This document shows, in pieces, positions 1-4,238 of a stretch of 5,102 bases of DNA (position 1 is the first letter of the stretch; every line of letters starts with the position of its first letter). A program made the translations under genes and the position numbers. Location: contig PWPN01000081.1 of the NCBI GenBank assembly GCA_003557125.1, forward strand, positions 1 to 5,102, written 5' to 3'. The notes beneath the pieces are model-generated. The model was not told where the DNA came from and ran no database searches. It saw nothing but the letters and a program-made list of their open reading frames with translations. This DNA is from Phycisphaerae bacterium. GTDB lineage: Bacteria > Planctomycetota > Phycisphaerae > UBA1845 > PWPN01.

Positions 1-29
1 ACGGTCGCGGCTCAGATCAGACAGCCGCC

Positions 30-45
30 ACGGGGGGACGGCCGC
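30..45 (+). repeat. 16-base direct repeat, copy 1
   Basis: The sequence ACGGGGGGACGGCCGC occurs here and again, identically, at 79-94, 49 bases further on. A related form, GGGGGGACAGGCCG, starts at 127 inside the 3' end of larE. It resembles the short GC-rich dispersed intergenic elements (REP-like) of many large genomes. That assignment is an inference because one window cannot show genome-wide copy number. Confidence 0.6.
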
Positions 46-78
46 AACGGCAGTGCCACGGCGCAGCTGAAGGCGAAG

Positions 79-94
79 ACGGGGGGACGGCCGC
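79..94 (+). repeat. 16-base direct repeat, copy 2
   Basis: Exact second copy of the element at 30-45. It ends ten bases before the larE stop codon. The bases that follow (CAC) differ from copy 1 (AAC), and the 33 bases between the copies are not themselves repeated, so this is a short interspersed unit and not a long tandem array. Confidence 0.6.
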
Positions 95-103
95 CACATG
101 CCA

Positions 104-952
104 TCAGGAGTCGGCCCGTTGCGGTTGGGGGGACAGGCCGAGCACTTCGTTGAGGCTGCCGCTACGGAATCCGCGGAGGTCGATCGCCACATACTGGAAC
201 CCCGCAGCCCGCAGCGCTTCATCGATCTGCGCGCGCATCGCGGGCTCCGTCGCACGGGCGATGTCGTCGACCGGCAGCTCGATGCGGGCGAGGTTCTCGT
301 GATGGCGGACCCGGCACTCGCGGAATCCCAGCGCGCGAAGCTGTTGCTCGCCCGCGTCGATCTGTTGGAGCTTGTCAGCCGTGATCGCTTGGCCGTAGGG
401 CACGCGACTGGCCAGGCACGGCATCGCCGGCTTGTCGAACGTGGGCAGCCCCAGCTGCCGGCTCAAGGCACGGATGTCGGCCTTGGCCATGCCCGCCTCG
501 GCGCAGGGCGAGCGGACGTTGTGCTCGCGCGCCGCCTGGATGCCCGGCCGCCAGTCTTCATAGTCGTCGGCGTTGATGCCGTTGACAGCCGCAGTGAACC
601 CCCGCCCCGAGACGATCTCCTCGATCCCGTCGTACTGGGCGCTCTTGCAGAAATAACAGCGATTGGAAGGGTTTGACAGGTAATTGGGGTTCTCGAATTC
701 GCCCGTCGTGATCTCGATCAGCTTGACCCCGATCTGCTCGGCCAGCGCGCGCGCTTCGTTCAGCTCGACCGGCGAAAGGCTCGCGCTCTGCCCGATGACC
801 GCCAACACGTTGTCGGCCCCGAGCACGTCCGCAGCCACCTTGAGCACGAACGTCGAATCGACGCCGCCCGAAAAAGCGACCACGACGCGTTCCAGCGATC
901 GCAGAATCTCTTGCATTCGGACGAGTTTGCTGTCGAGAGAAACCTGATCCAC
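104..952 (-). CDS. larE: ATP-dependent sacrificial sulfur transferase LarE
   Basis: LarE adenylates the carboxylates of pyridinium-3,5-biscarboxylic acid mononucleotide and inserts sulfur, a cytoplasmic step in making the nickel-pincer nucleotide cofactor of LarA-type racemases. The 282-residue protein has the usual family length. Visible features are the PP-loop SGGVDST at residues 28-34, NRCYFC with Cys99 and Cys102, the CLASR motif with Cys179, the CRVRHH block at 213-218 and the typical C-terminal DLRGFRSGSLNEV at 258-270. Cys179 matches the sacrificial cysteine of the Lactobacillus enzyme. The extra CxxC resembles LarE forms reported to hold a [4Fe-4S] cluster, so this enzyme may work catalytically (inference). 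The start is GTG at 952, chosen because GGAGG lies six bases upstream; no in-frame ATG lies just before it. It stands alone, 242 bases from the next gene on its strand, with no larA, larB or larC visible. Family assignment is firm; the cluster-binding idea is less so. Confidence 0.93.
   Translation of the reverse strand: MDQVSLDSKLVRMQEILRSLERVVVAFSGGVDSTFVLKVAADVLGADNVLAVIGQSASLSPVELNEARALAEQIGVKLIEITTGEFENPNYLSNPSNRCYFCKSAQYDGIEEIVSGRGFTAAVNGINADDYEDWRPGIQAAREHNVRSPCAEAGMAKADIRALSRQLGLPTFDKPAMPCLASRVPYGQAITADKLQQIDAGEQQLRALGFRECRVRHHENLARIELPVDDIARATEPAMRAQIDEALRAAGFQYVAIDLRGFRSGSLNEVLGLSPQPQRADS
127..140 (+). repeat. Diverged third copy of the G-tract element, inside larE
   Basis: GGGGGGACAGGCCG matches the start of the 16-base repeats apart from one inserted base. 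Its G run starts 46 bases after that of copy 2, close to the 49-base spacing of copies 1 and 2. On the minus strand it encodes part of the last residues of LarE (around LSPQ), so the repeat reaches into the coding end of the gene. Confidence 0.45.
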
Positions 953-958
953 GTTGTG

Positions 959-969
959 CCTCCGCCTCC
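959..969 (-). promoter_or_regulatory. Ribosome binding site of larE
   Basis: On the minus strand two GGAGG motifs stand side by side (969-965 and 963-959). The nearer one is six bases from the GTG at 952, ideal spacing. It fixes GTG as the start. Confidence 0.75.
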
Positions 970-1007
970 ATCGGGTATACGAGTTCGCCGTAGTCCTTGC
1001 TGAGTGT

Positions 1008-1015
1008 CCCCCCGG
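1008..1015 (-). repeat. G-tract element upstream of larE, copy A
   Basis: Read on the minus strand this is CCGGGGGGAC, with the same GGGGGGAC core as the elements at 30, 79 and 127 but in the opposite orientation. It lies 56 bases upstream of the larE start and would fall in its 5' leader if the proposed promoter is used. Confidence 0.4.
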
Positions 1016-1035
1016 CGTCCGGTGTGCGCGTATGT

Positions 1036-1068
1036 ACTATAGTGTATGACTGCGAGGTGACCAAACAA
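1036..1068 (-). promoter_or_regulatory. Possible sigma-70-like promoter for larE
   Basis: On the minus strand TTGTTT (1068-1063) is followed after 16 bases by TACACT (1046-1041), and immediately after it by the better -10-like hexamer TATAGT (1041-1036), which is too far from TTGTTT. This is the most AT-rich spot of the spacer. The leader to the larE start would be roughly 75-80 bases. The match is weak and rests on consensus resemblance only. Confidence 0.3.
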
Positions 1069-1072
1069 AGCT

Positions 1073-1082
1073 GACCCCCCGG
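1073..1082 (-). repeat. G-tract element upstream of larE, copy B
   Basis: On the minus strand this reads CCGGGGGGTCA, a variant of the GGGGGGAC element with TC in place of AC. Its G run starts 67 bases from that of copy A, and both share CCGGGGGG. Followed by AGCTTTGTTTGG, it resembles the GGGGTCAG-type ends of REP-like elements in several phyla (inference from memory). Confidence 0.35.
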
Positions 1083-1134
1083 TGCATGGCCGCTGAGTTG
1101 ATCGGATGGCTGTTCCCGTCACGCAACTGCGACA

Positions 1135-1171
1135 TACGTGGCGAGGATTACGTAATGAAGGTTACGTGGCG
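1135..1171. repeat. TACGT cluster: direct repeat around a palindrome
   Basis: TACGTGGCG occurs at 1135-1143 and again at 1163-1171, with 28 bases between starts. Between them lies the perfect ten-base palindrome ATTACGTAAT (1147-1156). ACGTAA (1150-1155) can also pair with TTACGT (1162-1167) across a six-base loop. It lies just downstream of the TPR gene stop. It could be a protein binding site or a weak hairpin; nothing distinguishes these. Confidence 0.35.
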
Positions 1172-1194
1172 GCGGTGGCGATGAGTTACTGCCC

Positions 1195-1995
1195 TTATTC
1201 GGGTTCGGTTTGCGCATCGTCGATCGGCTGTGGTTCTTCCGCTGGTTCGTCCGCTGCGTCTTCGGTCGTCGGCTCGTCTGCATCGAGGGTTTCGAGTTCT
1301 TCGGCAGGGGCGACCGTCGCTTCGGGCTCCTGTTCATCCGGTGGGTCGGCCGGTCGGGTGGCGACGACCTGAAGCGGCTGCGTCCGCTCGGCGAGCGTAT
1401 CGAGCCGTTCCTGCGCCAACGGCTGGAAAGCGGTGGGCTCACCCTCGAGAACCGCCTGGTAGAGTTCCCGGATCGCGTCCAGGTCCGCCAGGTTCGGGTC
1501 GAGCGCGTGCAACGATTCGCCGGCAGCTGCCAGGCTCATGCGCAGCCGATCCGCCGTCGCGGGTCGATGCGCGAAGCGCGTGAGGAGCTGTTCATAGAGC
1601 GACTGGGCACGGGTGAGGTTCCGGATCCGTTCCTCGCGTTCCAGCGTCGTTCCAGGGCCGACGGCCAAGTGGTAGGCCAGGTCCGCCTCGAGCTCGAGCG
1701 CGAGCGGTTCGAGGACGCGGTCGCCTGCCAGCTGAGCCGCCAAGGTCGCGGCCCGGTCGAGCAATTCCGGCTGCTCGATCACATTGCCCTCGCGGATGTC
1801 GTAGTACGTCTGCCAGGCGAACTGCTCGGCCGCCAGGCGGTTGTGACGCACGACGAAAGCGATGATCAATATCAGCACCGCCGCCACGAGGCCGACGACG
1901 ATGTAGTTGGCGTACTCGGCCAGTTTCGCGTACGTCTCTTTGAGCAGTACGCTCAGCTCGTTGGTTTTCAGTTCATGACGTCGGGTTTTCTTCAT
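1195..1995 (-). CDS. Membrane-anchored TPR / YfgM-like protein with acidic tail
   Basis: The 266-residue protein begins MKKTRRHELKTNELS, has one membrane segment at about 31-49 and continues with a helical, Ala/Leu/Glu-rich region at 50-205. Its layout and the RRHELKTNEL opening resemble the YfgM-like tetratricopeptide proteins, which sit in the inner membrane with the TPR part outside the cytoplasm and associate with the Sec translocon or outer-membrane assembly factors. That role is inferred here, not shown. Residues about 216-266 are a Pro/Glu/Asp-rich tail with roughly 21 acidic residues in 52 and no Lys or Arg after residue 214, probably disordered. The ATG at 1995 overlaps the stop of the upstream lipoprotein gene as ATGA, which decides the start and implies translational coupling; only a weak AAGG lies upstream. 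A longer in-frame start at 2118 would add 41 residues read out of the lipoprotein gene and put them before this native-looking N terminus, so it is unlikely. Confidence 0.8.
   Translation of the reverse strand: MKKTRRHELKTNELSVLLKETYAKLAEYANYIVVGLVAAVLILIIAFVVRHNRLAAEQFAWQTYYDIREGNVIEQPELLDRAATLAAQLAGDRVLEPLALELEADLAYHLAVGPGTTLEREERIRNLTRAQSLYEQLLTRFAHRPATADRLRMSLAAAGESLHALDPNLADLDAIRELYQAVLEGEPTAFQPLAQERLDTLAERTQPLQVVATRPADPPDEQEPEATVAPAEELETLDADEPTTEDAADEPAEEPQPIDDAQTEPE
1992..1995 (-). promoter_or_regulatory. ATGA stop/start overlap coupling the lipoprotein and TPR genes
   Basis: On the minus strand the TPR gene's ATG (1995-1993) and the lipoprotein gene's TGA (1994-1992) share two bases as ATGA. 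With no strong ribosome binding site for the TPR gene, this suggests translational coupling. Confidence 0.7.
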
Positions 1996-2516
1996 GGTAC
2001 GGGTCGCCTTGGTGGTGGCTGCTGCTCCTGAGATACACGGCTCAGCGGCATCAGAATGACCTGGACCGTGCACCGATTCATGAATAAGAAGTTCTCGCGT
2101 TCGATCTGAATCGTGCACGCCTCGTCGGGATTCTCGAACCGGATGCTCATGACGCCCTTGACGTTCTGATCGCTGACCAGGGTCCAGCCGAGAAGCGGCA
2201 TCTGCTCTCGATAGAAATTACGTACTGCCAGCTGCTCCGCGCTGCCGCGATAGGCATGCCGTGCCCATCGTCGGCCGCCGGACTCGTAGTCCTCCGTGCT
2301 CCGATCGACGAGGGAAAAGCCCTCGGGGACCGGTACGCCGGTCAGAAAGGGGGTGCTGCGGGGATTGATCCGTGCCACGCCGTTTTCCGACTTGTCGCCA
2401 CAACCGACCGTGCCGCCGAGCCCGACGATCGCCAGTGCGAGCAGCATCGCACATCCCTGCGTACGCGCCCTCCAGACGAATCCGCCTCCTTGCCGATTCC
2501 GTTGCGAAAAAGCCAT
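1992..2516 (-). CDS. Small lipoprotein with a single unnamed domain
   Basis: A 174-residue protein with a secretion signal: Arg-rich start, hydrophobic core at about 23-36 (MLLALAIVGLGG) and a lipobox-like TVGC with Cys39 as the probable lipidated residue. Thr at -3 makes the lipobox imperfect. The mature part contains VPVPEGF (61-67), a YRGSAEQLAVRNFYREQMP stretch ending in GW (89-111) and a beta-rich end to about 157, then a Pro/Gln/Arg tail. From memory, this 'VPVPxGF ... FYxxQMPxxGW' pattern recurs in small lipoproteins of deltaproteobacteria and planctomycetes with no known function. The protein should sit on the periplasmic face of a membrane. The ATG at 2516 follows GGAGG (2529-2525) by eight bases. 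The stop overlaps the start of the TPR gene, so the two are probably made together. Confidence 0.8.
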   Translation of the reverse strand: MAFSQRNRQGGGFVWRARTQGCAMLLALAIVGLGGTVGCGDKSENGVARINPRSTPFLTGVPVPEGFSLVDRSTEDYESGGRRWARHAYRGSAEQLAVRNFYREQMPLLGWTLVSDQNVKGVMSIRFENPDEACTIQIERENFLFMNRCTVQVILMPLSRVSQEQQPPPRRPVP

Positions 2517-2524
2517 TGTCCTGA

Positions 2525-2529
2525 CCTCC
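2525..2529 (-). promoter_or_regulatory. Ribosome binding site of the lipoprotein gene
   Basis: On the minus strand GGAGG lies eight bases upstream of the ATG at 2516. It supports this start over the internal Met24, which would remove the Arg-rich part of the signal peptide. Confidence 0.7.
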
Positions 2530-2632
2530 GCCTGCTTACGCGGGAGAGGTGATTCGACACGTCGGCCGATGCACCCATACCCGCCAAGGTTAGTCGAAAA
2601 CCCCTGTGCTCACAAGATGGACCGAGCCTCGT

Positions 2633-2661
2633 TTGGCTGTGCGCTCGGCGCCTGTTATGGT
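2633..2661 (+). promoter_or_regulatory. Possible promoter of the glycosyltransferase-DUF4922 pair
   Basis: TTGGCT (2633-2638) and TATGGT (2656-2661) are 17 bases apart, each matching four of six consensus positions. Transcription would start near 2668, about 37 bases before the ATG at 2705, which would exclude the earlier in-frame starts. The evidence is consensus resemblance plus position. Confidence 0.35.
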
Positions 2662-2704
2662 ATCGGCCGGTTTCTTCAAATGGCTCAAGCGTGATGAGCA
2701 GCTC

Positions 2705-4225
2705 ATGCGTATTCAAGACAACCGGATCGAACCCTGGACAGCCGTGGTGGCCGGCACGGGCCGACCGCACGACCGCCTGAATGCGGTGCCGGCCGATTGG
2801 AAGTCCCTCGGCCTGGAGAAGGTCATCGTCGTGGCTCCCGAGGCGCTCGAACCCTCGGCCGACCACGACCGGGCGGGAATCACGTGGCGAACGCTCGCGA
2901 CCGCGCTGCCGTTCAGCGGCTCCGCATGGCGAGCCGTCTGCGAGGAGGTGACCACGCCGACCGCCCTGATCCTCTTCGGCGATTCCAGCCCGACCGTTGC
3001 CATGCCCGACCTGAGGCGGCTCCTGTCCGTCGCGACCGATACGGGTGCGTCGCTCGTCTACGGGCATTATCGTGAGACACGCCCGGACGGCACCCCGCGC
3101 GACCGTGCCACCATCGACTGTCAACTGGGCAGTGTGAGAGACGATTTCGATTTCGGCCCCGTTGTCGCGATCAATATGGCCGCAGCCGGACGATCGCTGG
3201 CCCGCTTCGGGCCGCTCTCCGACAGCGACGTCGGGGGATGGTACGAGCTGCGCCTGAGGCTGTCGCTCGAATCACCGCCCCTGCGCATCCCGGAGGTCCT
3301 GTCCGCGTGCGTTTCGCGCGATGGACGGGCAAGCGGAGTCCGCCAGTTCGACTACGTCGATCCGCGATACGAGACGGCCCAGCGACAGCTGGAAGGCGTC
3401 GCCACGGCGCATCTCGAACGGCTCGGTGCCCGGCTCACCGGTCCGTTTCGGGCCGTCCCGCCGCCCGACGGGGTGTTTCCCGTCGAGGCCAGCGTCGTCA
3501 TCCCCGTACGCAACCGGGCAGCCACGATCGGTGACGCCGTTCGATCCGCCGTCGAGCAGGTGACGGACTTTCCGTTCAACGTCATTGTCGTCGACAACCA
3601 CTCGACCGACCGCACCGGGCAGGTCCTGGAGGAACTGGCCGCCGCCCACGCGAACGTGATCCGGCTCGTGCCCGTAGCGGCCGGCCTGTGGATCGGGGGT
3701 TGCTGGAACCTGGCCGTCGCGGACCCGCGCTGCGGCAGGTACGCGGTCCAACTCGACTCGGACGACCTCTACGCCGGGCCGGATACCCTTCAGCGGATGG
3801 TCGACGCGTTGCGGGCAGGGCCCTGCGCCATGGCTGTGGGGGCTTATCGGCTCGTCGACTTCGAGCTGAACGAGTTGCCGCCGGGAGTGGTGGACCATCG
3901 CGAATGGACCCGGGACAACGGCCGCAACAACCTGCTGCGGGTCAACGGGATCGGCGCGCCGCGGGCGTTCGACACCCGTGTGCTCCGTGCCTACCCGTTC
4001 CCGAACGTCAATTACGGCGAAGACTACGCCGCTGGCCTGAGGCTGTCCCGCGAGTACGAGGTCGCGCGGATCTACGATCCGATCTACCTGTGCCGTCGCT
4101 GGGAGGGCAACTCGGACGCCGACCTTCCGCCCGAGGTCGTCAACGGTCACAACGCCTACAAGGATCGGATGCGCACCCTCGAAATTCTTGGCCGGCAACG
4201 GCTCGATCGTGCCGGCACGGAATAA
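2705..4225 (+). CDS. Family 2 glycosyltransferase with an extra N-terminal GT-A-like half
   Basis: A 506-residue, probably cytoplasmic protein without signal or membrane segment, about twice a single GT2 domain. The C-terminal half (about 258-490) is a GT2 domain: EASVVIPVRNRAATI near 261, VVDNHSTDRTG at 295-305 for nucleotide binding, QLDSDDLY at 349-356 as the metal-binding DxD region, YGEDY at 437-441 as the probable catalytic-base region and CRRWEGNSDA at 463-472, like the RW motif. The N-terminal half (about 10-250) has a similar alpha/beta pattern, with LILFGDSSP where a DxD would be expected and a conserved-looking GSVRDDFDFG at 142-151, suggesting a degenerate second GT-A domain. From memory, close relatives occur in Bacteroidetes beside DUF4922 genes, as here. 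Sugar donor and acceptor are unknown. No ribosome binding site decides the start: ATG 2705 fits the domain edge, while GTG 2606, GTG 2639 and ATG 2657 are in-frame alternatives. Confidence 0.88.
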   Translation: MRIQDNRIEPWTAVVAGTGRPHDRLNAVPADWKSLGLEKVIVVAPEALEPSADHDRAGITWRTLATALPFSGSAWRAVCEEVTTPTALILFGDSSPTVAMPDLRRLLSVATDTGASLVYGHYRETRPDGTPRDRATIDCQLGSVRDDFDFGPVVAINMAAAGRSLARFGPLSDSDVGGWYELRLRLSLESPPLRIPEVLSACVSRDGRASGVRQFDYVDPRYETAQRQLEGVATAHLERLGARLTGPFRAVPPPDGVFPVEASVVIPVRNRAATIGDAVRSAVEQVTDFPFNVIVVDNHSTDRTGQVLEELAAAHANVIRLVPVAAGLWIGGCWNLAVADPRCGRYAVQLDSDDLYAGPDTLQRMVDALRAGPCAMAVGAYRLVDFELNELPPGVVDHREWTRDNGRNNLLRVNGIGAPRAFDTRVLRAYPFPNVNYGEDYAAGLRLSREYEVARIYDPIYLCRRWEGNSDADLPPEVVNGHNAYKDRMRTLEILGRQRLDRAGTE

Positions 4226-4229
4226 AGGA
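4225..4229 (+). promoter_or_regulatory. Ribosome binding site of the DUF4922 gene
   Basis: AAGGA begins on the last base of the glycosyltransferase stop codon and lies nine bases before the ATG at 4239. This decides the start. The ATG at 4243 is out of frame and meets a stop after five codons. Confidence 0.6.
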
Positions 4230-4238
4230 ATCCAACGG

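Larger units (their letters stand above)
1..103. other. Non-coding left edge, downstream of larE, with G-tract repeats
   Basis: No credible gene is seen here. The stretch lies 3' of the minus-strand larE gene and holds two exact copies of a 16-base sequence, annotated separately. A clear rho-independent terminator (stem followed by a T run on the minus strand) is not visible. Short complementary GC-rich pieces such as CGGCCG at 39-44 and GGCAGTGCC at 49-57 could fold locally but do not make a convincing terminator. Confidence 0.5.
953..1194. other. Intergenic spacer between larE and the TPR gene
   Basis: These 242 bases hold no credible gene. From the larE side they contain the larE ribosome binding site, a C6 tract at 1008-1013, a possible larE promoter around 1036-1068, a second C6 tract at 1075-1080 and a cluster of TACGT motifs at 1135-1171. 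The length suggests that larE has its own promoter. No known riboswitch or strong terminator is recognised. Confidence 0.5.
2517..2704. other. Divergent intergenic region between lipoprotein and glycosyltransferase genes
   Basis: The genes on either side point away from each other, so promoters for both should lie in these 188 bases. A candidate plus-strand promoter is at 2633-2661. On the minus strand TTGTGA and, after 17 bases, TAACCT form only a poor match. If the glycosyltransferase started at the in-frame GTG at 2606, the gap would shrink to 89 bases. Confidence 0.5.

Noticed and set aside
30..140. Possible CRISPR-like array from the three evenly spaced G-tract repeats
   Set aside because: The shared unit is only 14-16 bases, the third copy is diverged and inside larE, and no cas gene is near.
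98..676. 192-codon open frame on the plus strand
   Set aside because: Antisense to larE, which carries the PP-loop and family motifs. No independent evidence for coding.
558..1064. 168-codon minus-strand frame overlapping the larE start
   Set aside because: After leaving the spacer it runs out of frame through larE and becomes Arg/Gly-rich noise; its upstream part has no ribosome binding site.
953..1194. Possible riboswitch or small RNA in the larE leader
   Set aside because: No conserved riboswitch core or strong multi-stem fold could be recognised by eye; a covariance-model search would be needed to revive it.
1210..2031. 273-codon open frame on the plus strand
   Set aside because: Antisense shadow of the TPR gene. 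The translation is rich in Arg, Val and Gly with no domain, whereas the minus-strand frame has a membrane segment and a coupled start.
1996..2118. 41-residue N-terminal extension of the TPR protein
   Set aside because: It is read out of frame from the end of the lipoprotein gene. The ATGA overlap and the native MKK start at 1995 fit better.
2606..2704. N-terminal extension of the glycosyltransferase from GTG 2606
   Set aside because: There is no ribosome binding site, it overlaps the best promoter candidate, and it adds residues outside the domain. It is kept as a possible alternative only.
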